From Ardenticatenaceae bacterium (GTDB lineage: Bacteria > Chloroflexota > Anaerolineae > Promineifilales > Promineifilaceae), in assembly GCA_011525915.1 (NCBI GenBank), contig WYBM01000067.1, forward strand, positions 1 through 50,200: a stretch of DNA of 50,200 nt. The letters are read 5' to 3'. The notes under the pieces are model-generated. The model was not told the origin of the DNA. It made no database searches and saw only the letters and a list, made by a program, of their open reading frames with translations. This document shows, one piece after another, positions 17,373 to 24,057 of this stretch. Position numbers and translations under genes: made by a program. How positions within the stretch are numbered: position 1 is the first letter of the stretch; every line of letters starts with the position of its first letter.

Positions 17373-18722
17373 ATGCCAGCACACAAATTATGTCTTTTGC
17401 TTATAGTTCTTTACACCAGCACCTTAATTGGCTGTACGCCTTCCTTGTTTGTGAACGATGCTACTACGCCCATACCCACAACAGTACCATTAATACAACC
17501 AAGCTCTACGGCGGCAGGCACAATAACGGTTTCTCTGCCCACAGTTCCAGCTACCTTAATTCCTTTACCCACAGCAACGCCTCCGTTACCGACCCATCTT
17601 GCACTCATGTGTGAAAAAACAGAACTTGAATCGGTGGAGGGATATGTGCCAGGTTTGAGCGGCATTCTAGCTTATGTCGTACCTGCGGACACTGGTTGGC
17701 AAAGAGGAGATGGCCAATCCGGCATAGTCGGTGGGAGACCTCTAAAATCGCGTCCGTTTCCTCCTGTTAGCAATATCGAGACCATTGGTTTTTCACCTGA
17801 CGGTAACTGGTTTGCCTATAACAAATCGCTTGAGCAACCAGGACGATTAGAACCTTTCGTTTACCTCCTTTCCGATCAAGGGCAGACTATTATGACGCCT
17901 ATGCCACCAAAATCTGAAGACGAGACCTTGTTTTGGTTTATGACCTGGATCAGTAATGGGCTGATGATGATTCAATACAATAGAATTCCCTCCAGCCATG
18001 GCACCACTTATCTGGTAGATTCTTACACTATTATTGACGCTTTTACCGGTGAAGAACACAATGAACTTCTGGAAAACCTTGCCCATTGGGATAGATGGAC
18101 AACACCCTACTTCTCGCCCGACATGAACCGAGCCGTTTATATCACTGATTCGCGCAGCCCACTTGGCACCTCACTTGTTCTTTGGGATACAGAACACCAA
18201 TCTATCTTGTGGTATAGGCCGTTTCGCTCTGTGCTTGGAGTTGAGGAAGATTACTTAGGGGATCGGGGTTTTGATCAAACTGTTTTTTGGGCACCAGATG
18301 GCTCTGGGTTCGTCCTCACTACGGGGGAACCAGTCTCTGAAAATGAGATAAGTTACAGTTCTTACCTGGTTGACCGAGATGGTATTACAGAACGCCTTTT
18401 AGTAAGTTCACCAAGTTTTACCGATGTCATGGTATTAGGCGGGCTTTGGTCCCCAGACGGTCGTTTTATCTATTATTTCCACGGAAATAGTTTTGTTTAT
18501 GATCTAGCTTTGAATCAAGTGATAGACTTATGTGCAAACTATTCGACATATGTAGCCTGGTCGCCGGATAGTACTTACCTGGCTTATATCGGAAGAGTGA
18601 ACCAGGAGCCACATTTACTCCTTTTCAATATTTATACAGGTGAAGTGTCAAGTGTGGGCATGATAGAAGACGTTTTTGGATTAAGGTGGGTTGCTAATGA
18701 GGATTGGCTAACCATTCCATAA
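17373..18722 (+). CDS. Lipoprotein with a WD40/TolB-like beta-propeller
   Basis: A 449-residue protein with a type II signal peptide (MPAHKLCLLLIVLYTSTLIGC; lipobox Cys21), a Thr/Pro-rich linker to about residue 75, then propeller-type repeats marked by FSPDGNWFAY, FSPDMNRAVYI, WAPDGSGFVL, WSPDGRFIYY and WSPDSTYLAYI. It should be anchored on the outer face of the membrane. The start is fixed by AAGGAGGT eight bases before the ATG. It lies 22 bases after the RHS gene and is probably cotranscribed, so it may be an accessory or surface partner of the RHS protein; an immunity role is possible but not shown. Its base composition resembles the AT-rich tip of the RHS gene. Confidence 0.8.
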   Translation: MPAHKLCLLLIVLYTSTLIGCTPSLFVNDATTPIPTTVPLIQPSSTAAGTITVSLPTVPATLIPLPTATPPLPTHLALMCEKTELESVEGYVPGLSGILAYVVPADTGWQRGDGQSGIVGGRPLKSRPFPPVSNIETIGFSPDGNWFAYNKSLEQPGRLEPFVYLLSDQGQTIMTPMPPKSEDETLFWFMTWISNGLMMIQYNRIPSSHGTTYLVDSYTIIDAFTGEEHNELLENLAHWDRWTTPYFSPDMNRAVYITDSRSPLGTSLVLWDTEHQSILWYRPFRSVLGVEEDYLGDRGFDQTVFWAPDGSGFVLTTGEPVSENEISYSSYLVDRDGITERLLVSSPSFTDVMVLGGLWSPDGRFIYYFHGNSFVYDLALNQVIDLCANYSTYVAWSPDSTYLAYIGRVNQEPHLLLFNIYTGEVSSVGMIEDVFGLRWVANEDWLTIP

Positions 18723-18867
18723 CGGATATCTCTCCCTGATGGAATCCATCTTTGCCTGTGCCACGCTTTGCCATAGCATTCCGGTTAGCATTAGTTAAGG
18801 GGCATACAGCCGCTTGTCACACTGATGCTGGCTTTCTGTCTGGCAGTGGTTTAACCATTCCCAATTG

Positions 18868-18876
18868 TGATATGCT
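18868..18876 (+). promoter_or_regulatory. Extended -10 promoter element
   Basis: TGA followed by TATGCT (18871-18876) forms an extended -10 element with no strong -35. It would start a short transcript leader before the ATG at 18911. Confidence 0.35.
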
Positions 18877-18910
18877 GTTATCGTTATGGGGGAGCAACTA
18901 CGAATCAGCC

Positions 18911-19291
18911 ATGGTCACGGCCGTCACCATGCACAACCTCATGGAGCTAGAGTACCTAAACGGTCTGCGGGATCTGGATGCCATGTTGTGCTGGTTGAAG
19001 GATTTATCCACCTACTCCCTCACCCATGAGGAAATCCTCTACCAGCGTGAAGGTCCGGAACTGTTGGCCCTGAGTATGTTTTTCGGCTTGACCAACGTTC
19101 AGCCGCTCGAAGTCAACCAACACCGCTTACAGTACATTTCTCAAGCGGCATATGAGTATCGTGGACAGGCTGAGGTCATCGAACAGCAAGTAGCTCAACG
19201 CAAAACCTTGGAAAAACAGTGCCAACAGGCTGAGAGGCAGCAGCAGAACCGAGAACAAAAATCGCAATCCCCACAAATGTGTCTGATATAA
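18911..19291 (+). CDS. Unknown helical protein, possible first gene of the partition operon
   Basis: A 126-residue mainly helical protein; the last about 45 residues are Gln/Glu/Arg-rich and look like a coiled coil (EVIEQQVAQRKTLEKQ). The start is uncertain: the ATG at 18872 overlaps the probable -10 box, so I prefer 18911, which has GGGGGAG upstream. It is followed after 24 bases by the gene at 19316 and may form an operon with it. No known family. Confidence 0.5.
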   Translation: MVTAVTMHNLMELEYLNGLRDLDAMLCWLKDLSTYSLTHEEILYQREGPELLALSMFFGLTNVQPLEVNQHRLQYISQAAYEYRGQAEVIEQQVAQRKTLEKQCQQAERQQQNREQKSQSPQMCLI

Positions 19292-19315
19292 CCTTTATCC
19301 TCAACCCGGAGGTAA

Positions 19316-19807
19316 ATGACCGATCGCTTACTCGATCCATACGACCCGGCAGCCCAGGCAACGCCGGAACGTCTGCACCGGCAAGCTCTAGACACCAATA
19401 AGCAACTCCTGCAAATCATCTTGGATGAAGCCGGCGGCTACCCGGAACATGCCTGGGGATTTATCCAGTGGTCGTTACGGCCGTATGAACAGCGCCAGGG
19501 TTGCGATGGCACCGTTGACCTGCGCGTGCACTTGATTGGACTGCAACTGTGCACCGAGTTAGGGTTGGATTATGCCACCCTGTATGCCCAGGCCTATGCC
19601 TGGCGCGATGATCCACCCGACACCGCCTGGATTACCGAGGTAGATTGGGATGAAGTGGCCGCCCATACCACCATACCCCCACTCTCTACTCAAGCCCTCA
19701 AAAACCTGTTGTATGACCTGACCGAGATCAACAATCACTCCTTCATCGAGGTACTGGTAGAAGCCTTTGCCCAACTGGGCTATGACATGACCGGTTGGGA
19801 GGATTAG
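19316..19807 (+). CDS. Unknown 163-residue protein upstream of the partition genes
   Basis: A soluble acidic protein with a good ribosome binding site (CGGAGGTAA directly before the ATG). It is rich in Trp, Tyr and Asp (EVDWDEVAAH, LLYDLTEINNHSF, LGYDMTGWED) and probably largely helical. No family recognised. It ends 65 bases before the first iteron array, so it may belong to the same maintenance module. Confidence 0.55.
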   Translation: MTDRLLDPYDPAAQATPERLHRQALDTNKQLLQIILDEAGGYPEHAWGFIQWSLRPYEQRQGCDGTVDLRVHLIGLQLCTELGLDYATLYAQAYAWRDDPPDTAWITEVDWDEVAAHTTIPPLSTQALKNLLYDLTEINNHSFIEVLVEAFAQLGYDMTGWED

Positions 19808-19871
19808 ATACACCAACCCCCTCTCTGCTTTGGCTAGACCCTCATAGAATTCTTGACGCCACCTGACGCTA

Positions 19872-19919
19872 CGTAAACATGTTTACGTGTGTACTTGTAT
19901 ACGTGTAAACATGTGTACA
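19872..19919. repeat. Iteron array A: six tandem 8-bp units NGTNNACN
   Basis: Six contiguous units in exact 8-bp phase, each fitting NGTNNACN (for example CGTAAACA, TGTTTACG, TGTGTACT). The first two units form the 18-bp palindrome ACGTAAACATGTTTACGT. The array lies about 105 bases before the tiny RHH gene at 20025, a place where it could act both as operator and as part of a centromere (parS). Confidence 0.85.
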
Positions 19920-20024
19920 GTCCAGACCAGCAGCCCATCCCGCTACCATTCCCCCCTTGACTCCCCCGCACTACCATGCTTAGATAACCCTATCTATCAA
20001 TTTGTGCCCAGTTTGGACCCACCT

Positions 20025-20171
20025 ATGGCCCATAAGAACAATTCTGTGGTCAAGTTCACCGCACCGGAGGATTTAAAAGCTGCGCTGCAGGCCCTGGCCG
20101 AGGCACGGCATATCGCCCTGGCCGCCCTCATCCGGCTTATCTTGACCGAGTATTTAAAGAACAAGGGGTAA
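20025..20171 (+). CDS. Tiny ribbon-helix-helix DNA-binding protein, omega/CopG-like
   Basis: A 48-residue protein that is little more than an RHH fold: strand NSVVKFTAPEDL, helix KAALQALAEARH, turn, helix LAALIRLILTEYLK. RHH proteins of this size bind tandem short repeats as dimers and act as centromere-binding and autoregulating partners of ParA (for example omega of pSM19035 with the ParA delta). The longer frame from 19887 would read through array A, so I use the ATG at 20025. ParA begins 4 bases after its stop. Tandem 8-bp repeats on both sides strongly suggest that it binds them. Confidence 0.75.
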   Translation: MAHKNNSVVKFTAPEDLKAALQALAEARHIALAALIRLILTEYLKNKG

Positions 20172-20175
20172 CATT

Positions 20176-20940
20176 ATGGCAGTCATCAGCCTGGCCAATC
20201 AAAAAGGCGGCGTGGCCAAGAGTACCTCGGCCATCAACGTCGCCGCCGGTCTGGCCCTGGAAGGGTACCGCACCCTGCTGATTGACGCCGACCCCCAGGC
20301 CAACACCACCTCGGTCTTCATCCATCCGGACATGGAAGTGCCACTGGAGCAATCCCTGTACAACGTCCTCATCAAATTCGCACCGCTGAGCAGCGTGGTA
20401 CAATCGACTACCGTGGACAATCTGTCCATCGTGCCTGCCCATATTCGCCTCTCCGGCCTGGACCTGGAACTGGCGCAGGCGCTGGACAACCGCTCCGCCC
20501 GCTTGAAGAACGCGCTGGAACAGGTGCGTGACCAGTATGATTACATCATCATCGACAACCCGCCCTCGCTGGGTCTGATCACCATCAACTCGTTCACCGC
20601 CAGCGACAGCCTGATCATCCCCGTCTCTACCGCTTACTTTGCCCTCACCGGGCTGGTGCAGCTGCGGGAGACGATTGACATGGTGCGCAACACCCAACTC
20701 AACCCCGACCTGAAAATCCTGGGGGTGTTGTGTACCTTTGTGGAGAACACCAACGTGTCCCGGGATGTGCAGCAGCAGTTGCAGCAGTATTTCGATAAGC
20801 TGGTCTTCAAAACGGCCGTGCCCAAAAACGTCAGCCTGGAAGAAGCGCACTCCCACCACGCCCCTATCTTCACCTATGCTCCTACCTCCACCGGCGCTCG
20901 ATGTTATCGTAAATTGGTGCAGGAGATTATCCAACGATGA
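20176..20940 (+). CDS. parA: ParA-family partition ATPase
   Basis: A 254-residue deviant Walker-A ATPase that segregates plasmids or integrated elements by forming nucleoid-bound gradients. The motif KGGVAKST (residues 10-17) has the signature lysine of the ParA/MinD class. Walker A' LIDADPQAN is at about 35-42 and Walker B YIIIDNPPS at about 123-131. It lacks an N-terminal DNA-binding extension, so it is of the short type that pairs with small RHH partners. It has AAGGGG upstream and its stop overlaps the next ATG by 4 bases (ATGA), so the two are translationally coupled. Confidence 0.92.
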   Translation: MAVISLANQKGGVAKSTSAINVAAGLALEGYRTLLIDADPQANTTSVFIHPDMEVPLEQSLYNVLIKFAPLSSVVQSTTVDNLSIVPAHIRLSGLDLELAQALDNRSARLKNALEQVRDQYDYIIIDNPPSLGLITINSFTASDSLIIPVSTAYFALTGLVQLRETIDMVRNTQLNPDLKILGVLCTFVENTNVSRDVQQQLQQYFDKLVFKTAVPKNVSLEEAHSHHAPIFTYAPTSTGARCYRKLVQEIIQR

Positions 20941-21353
20941 AACGCAAAGGCGGTCTGGCCGATTCTCCATTTTTCCAGCCATCAGCGGCGACGGTCTTCC
21001 AATCGCCGCCGGCCACGGAAAAGCAGCCAGCGGTGAAAGCGGAGCCGACACGTAAACAAGTGCACAAGAATACAAGTACACAGGTAAACAAGTACACCAG
21101 TAAACATGTTTACATGTATACGTTTCTCAGCGGCGAGGAGGGCAAACCCACCTCGTTCCGGCTGCCACCGCGCTTGATGGAGAAGTTCGACGACATCTTC
21201 TACCAGGCCAACCGCCAGTACAAAACGGGAGTGAAGCGCTATGCCATCGTGGTGGCGGCGCTGGCCCTCTTCTTCTGGGATTTTGAGCAGCATGGCAAGG
21301 AAAGCGACTTCTACAAACTCCTCATCGAGGATGACCCTACCAAACGGCCGTGA
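20937..21353 (+). CDS. Second RHH-like partition protein, gene contains an iteron array
   Basis: A 138-residue protein coupled to ParA by a 4-base overlap, in the position of a ParB/centromere-binding protein. Residues 1-38 are a flexible Pro/Ala-rich arm. Residues 39-62 are three 8-residue repeats of pattern [RS][KT][QH]V-x-[KM][NY]T, encoded exactly by the nine 8-bp iterons of array B. Residues about 70-120 (PTSFRLPPRLMEKFDDIF, then a helix ending in FFWDFEQHG) fit a strand plus two helices, so probably an RHH-like DNA-binding domain. Array C lies just after the stop. I do not recognise a named family. Confidence 0.7.
   Translation: MKRKGGLADSPFFQPSAATVFQSPPATEKQPAVKAEPTRKQVHKNTSTQVNKYTSKHVYMYTFLSGEEGKPTSFRLPPRLMEKFDDIFYQANRQYKTGVKRYAIVVAALALFFWDFEQHGKESDFYKLLIEDDPTKRP
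21051..21122. repeat. Iteron array B: nine 8-bp units inside a coding sequence
   Basis: Nine contiguous units of NGTNNACN (one, AGAATACA, deviates) in perfect 8-bp phase, from CGTAAACA at 21051 to TGTATACG ending at 21122. The array begins at a codon boundary (codon 39). Its length of 72 bases gives exactly three 8-residue peptide repeats. Units 7-8 repeat the palindrome GTAAACATGTTTAC found in array A. Confidence 0.88.
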
Positions 21354-21360
21354 ATTTGTC

Positions 21361-21440
21361 CGTAAACATGTAAACATGTTTACCTGTCAACACGTCCACG
21401 TGTGCACAAGTGCACAAGCATACTTGTTTACACGTTTACA
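21361..21440. repeat. Iteron array C: ten 8-bp units after the partition genes
   Basis: Ten contiguous 8-bp units, from CGTAAACA (21361) to CGTTTACA (ending 21440), 7 bases after the stop of the preceding gene. The eighth unit (AGCATACT) deviates from NGTNNACN. The palindrome GTAAACATGTTTAC occurs again at 21370-21383. This is the longest array and is non-coding, so it is the best candidate for the main centromere. Confidence 0.87.
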
Positions 21441-21896
21441 TTTTGCCCCTTGCATCAATCTGTTTTGCCTTTCAGTATGAGGATGTTCAAGCAACTGTGC
21501 TTGAGTGGAATCCTACCGTTGCGGGATATGGGCAACGGCCAACCGACCAAGCGACTGACCTGACAGCTAACCGTTTCTGGCATGAACCAGCCGGATAAGA
21601 AGGTCTCAAGCCTTCCGAAGACACCTCAGGCGAAGTGAGCTTTGTTTGAAAAATTCGAGCGAAGCTCGCCTAGGAGAAGCAAGAGGGGAAGGAAGCGCAG
21701 GGAGGGAAGGAGGCTGCTACTGATTTTTACAAACGCCGGAGGCTTGTATGAGGCAACGTTTGTTGTGCCTCAAAACGGCACAGCAAAATAAAAATCAGCG
21801 TTCAGTACACGTCAAGTCCACCTCAAGGAGAAACTCTCTTTCTCAGAACTCCATCACCACTCCCAGCAGTGACTCCATCCGGTGAGATGGGGTTTT
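21441..21896. other. Non-coding stretch with a 79-base inverted-repeat structure
   Basis: No convincing gene lies between array C and the structured block. The notable item is at 21720-21798: CTGATTTTT pairs perfectly with AAAAATCAG and encloses a second perfect hairpin, GAGGCA (21750-21755) with TGCCTC (21766-21771). A purine-rich stretch (about 21660-21715) precedes it. The role is unknown; an origin, an attachment site or a small RNA are all possible. Confidence 0.4.
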
Positions 21897-22380
21897 CTTG
21901 ACGCGGCGGGCATCGAACCCGCGCGTCAAGTCCGGAAGAGGCTGCCTGGTCTCGGCGAGGCCGGGACGGCAGACCGCTGGCTCTCCCCTGGCGGTCCGTC
22001 CCAGCCGTCTTTGTCCCCACCCCGCACTCGCCCAGCCAGGGCGTCGGTCTCCCGCTGCGGGGTTGCACCCGCGACGCGACCCCGACTACCCCCGCTGCGC
22101 TTTGGCGCGATGACTTCCGTAAACGTCATCCATCGGCCAAAGTCCCCTTCACGGTTGGTTCCTTCACCGCCGAGGCGCAGCGTGCCGCCGCGACCCCGGT
22201 CTGTGAAAGAACCCCGCTCCGGCGCTACGCCACACCGTCCGGTTGCTGCGCCAACCGGCCACCTGGCTAACGCGGGGGTAGTCGGGATCAGAGATCCCGA
22301 CGCCTGCGGCCCGTGCCATCTTCCGGTCCATCTGGCACGGGGCTCCCTATAGGGAAGCGCCTGGCGGCGCCTTTTTTTAG
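21897..22380 (+). ncRNA. Candidate large structured RNA, about 480 bases, GC-rich
   Basis: The block is densely packed with perfect stems and has no protein-like frame. Stems include CTTGACGCG/CGCGTCAAG (21897-21930), GACCGC/GCGGTC (21972-21996), the 15-base pair CCCGACTACCCCCGC (22081-22095) with 22272-22286, CTTTGGC/GCCAAAG (22100-22142) around GATGAC/GTCATC, GGTTCCTTCAC with GTGAAAGAACC (22157-22213), CCGGTTG/CAACCGG (22239-22258), GTCGGGATC/GATCCCGAC (22281-22301) and CCGTGCCA/TGGCACGG (22311-22340). An intrinsic terminator ends it on the plus strand. Read on the minus strand, the first hairpin looks like a tRNA T-arm (loop TTCGATG). I cannot assign a known class; RNase P and tmRNA core motifs were not seen. 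Confidence 0.45.
22352..22378 (+). terminator. Intrinsic terminator closing the structured block
   Basis: GCGCC pairs with GGCGC around a TGGC loop and is followed by a run of seven T. It faces the same way as the primase gene that begins 91 bases later, so the structured block and the primase are separate transcripts. Confidence 0.65.
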
Positions 22381-22453
22381 AAAGGCTGGTGTGCTCCATG
22401 TGTTGGTGAAACTGCCACCTCATTAACCGGCGCAAACAGGGGCGGGGATTTGC

Positions 22454-22459
22454 TATGCT
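22454..22459 (+). promoter_or_regulatory. -10 box for a leaderless primase mRNA
   Basis: TATGCT lies 9 bases before the ATG at 22469 and no Shine-Dalgarno sequence is present. No clear -35 is visible. Confidence 0.35.
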
Positions 22460-22468
22460 GAACCAGCC

Positions 22469-23443
22469 ATGCGCCATCCCGAACAGGTTCCCACCGATTA
22501 CGACCTCTCACCGCCGGCCGAGGTGCTGGCCCGGCAACTGATTCAGCGCTGGGACATGCACTCCCGCCAATCGACCTTCGGCGACATGTACTACACGGTC
22601 CACGAACCCCTCAGTGTCGCCCATCTCTTTGCCCACCTGCGCGGCGAGATAACGCTGGGCACCTACCTGCTCAACGCACAAAGCCAGGGGCGCTTCCTGG
22701 TGTTGGATGCGGACACCCTGGACGAATGGCAGCAATTGACCCATCTGTACCAAAGGCTGGAAGCGATGGATACACCCGGCTATTTGGAGCAGAGCCGGCG
22801 CGGTGGGCATCTGTGGTTGTTCTTTGACCGCTGGCTGCCGGGCGCGCAGATTCGGCTGTTTGGCAACGGGCTGCTGGCCGCCCATGAGATGACCAGGATT
22901 GAGTTGTACCCCAAACAAGACCAATTAGAAGAAGGGCCAGGGTCGCTGATTCGCCTACCCTTTGGCATCCACCGCAAAGACCGGAAGCGCTATGGCTTTG
23001 TCACCCCCACAGGTGAACTGCTGGCGCCCACCTTACGTGACCAGGTGAAACTGTTTTACCGGCCGCAAACGGTGCCTAAGGCCGTTTTGGCGACGTTGAC
23101 GACGGTCGGTCAGTCACTACCCTCATCAAACCGTTTTGGAGGGGTTACAGCGGCTGAGAGCCGCATTTCTCACACCGATGAGACAACTCCATTATCGGAA
23201 CAGATTAAAGCGGCCGTGACCGTGAGCGCGTTCATCGGCCGTTACGTTGCGCTGTCGGCCAGGGGTTCTGGCCTTTGTCCTTTCCATGACGACCACCACC
23301 CCAGCTTTAGTGTTAATGATGAGGGCAATTACTGGCATTGTTTTGCCTGCAACACCGGAGGCAGCATCATTGACTTCTGGATGCAGAAGCAGGGGTGTGA
23401 TTTTGTGACGGCCGTGAGGGAGTTGGTCGCGCAACTGCTCTGA
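22469..23443 (+). CDS. Primase: archaeo-eukaryotic primase domain fused to a CHC2 zinc finger
   Basis: A 324-residue protein. The N-terminal part has the AEP motifs in order: metal-binding Asp80/Asp82 in FLVLDADT, His114 in GGHLWLFFD, and RIELYPKQ at 143-150 followed by LIRLPFGIHRK. This spacing resembles primases of the TOTE type. A C-terminal CHC2 zinc finger, normally part of DnaG primases, has ligands Cys270, His273, Cys291 and Cys294 in CPFHDDHHPSF and HCFACNTGG. The fusion should make primers for replication of the element. It lies between the partition and transfer genes, matching a replication role. Its start is 9 bases after a -10 box. Confidence 0.82.
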   Translation: MRHPEQVPTDYDLSPPAEVLARQLIQRWDMHSRQSTFGDMYYTVHEPLSVAHLFAHLRGEITLGTYLLNAQSQGRFLVLDADTLDEWQQLTHLYQRLEAMDTPGYLEQSRRGGHLWLFFDRWLPGAQIRLFGNGLLAAHEMTRIELYPKQDQLEEGPGSLIRLPFGIHRKDRKRYGFVTPTGELLAPTLRDQVKLFYRPQTVPKAVLATLTTVGQSLPSSNRFGGVTAAESRISHTDETTPLSEQIKAAVTVSAFIGRYVALSARGSGLCPFHDDHHPSFSVNDEGNYWHCFACNTGGSIIDFWMQKQGCDFVTAVRELVAQLL

Positions 23444-23655
23444 ACATCGGGCCGGGAATAGACAGGACGAACACGCTTTAGATACAGCCAAAGACAATGA
23501 ATCATCTTAACTTTTGTCTCAAGCTACGGCCGTATACTAAAGGCCAGGAATGGTTGACGGTTTGCCCTATAACCAGGGCGCCATCAGTATGGGGAAGTGC
23601 TGCTCAGGCGGGCGAAGTGCCATACCCTGTCTTGTGCAGCCCCAGGAAAAACGAT

Positions 23656-24012
23656 ATGTCACGGCAACGCAATGATGATTCGTTAACTATACTTGGCTGC
23701 ATTTTCCTTCTTTTCATCTTACCCCTCATCTGGATCTGGGAGATGTTTCAGACACCCGTTATTGAGCAAGTACGCCGCCTTAATCGGCAACCATATTGGG
23801 GAAACGCGATTGAAGCCTTTCCTTGCCCGATTTGTCAAACTGCTAATGAACCAGATCGAGACTTCTGTTTTTTCTGTGGGCAACCCTTAACTTTCAATGC
23901 TATAGGCACCTCAAACCGAAGTTACCAACGTACCAGCTCGGATAACTATATTATTCTTACGTTGATATTAGTTTTCATCGCTCTAATAATCCTCTGCACC
24001 GCCATCTCATAG
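23656..24012 (+). CDS. Two-span membrane protein with a zinc ribbon
   Basis: A 118-residue protein. Hydrophobic helices at about 9-30 (TILGCIFLLFILPLIWIWEMF) and at the C-terminus (YIILTLILVFIALIILC) flank a soluble part with a four-cysteine zinc ribbon (CPICQTANEPDRDFCFFCG). The ATG at 23656 has AGGA eight bases upstream; an in-frame ATG at 23497 would add 53 unconvincing residues. It is placed between the primase and the coupling ATPase, so it may be an element membrane protein, but its function is unknown. Confidence 0.6.
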   Translation: MSRQRNDDSLTILGCIFLLFILPLIWIWEMFQTPVIEQVRRLNRQPYWGNAIEAFPCPICQTANEPDRDFCFFCGQPLTFNAIGTSNRSYQRTSSDNYIILTLILVFIALIILCTAIS

Positions 24013-24057
24013 GCCACCAGGATCAGCTTGTAGTTATGACCATCTTGAGATTTGAAT

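Noticed and set aside
19887..20024. N-terminal extension of the small RHH protein read through array A
   Set aside because: The extra residues are just array A and low-complexity sequence translated; the RHH fold begins after the ATG at 20025.
19872..21440. CRISPR array
   Set aside because: Units are contiguous 8-bp repeats without spacers, and no cas gene is present.
21897..21930. A tRNA gene
   Set aside because: Only a T-arm-like hairpin is present; there is no D-arm or anticodon arm and the acceptor strands are directly joined.
21882..22477. Long open frames on both strands of the GC-rich block
   Set aside because: Products are Arg/Pro/Gly-rich without a hydrophobic core, and the DNA is dominated by inverted repeats, so a structured RNA or site explains it better.
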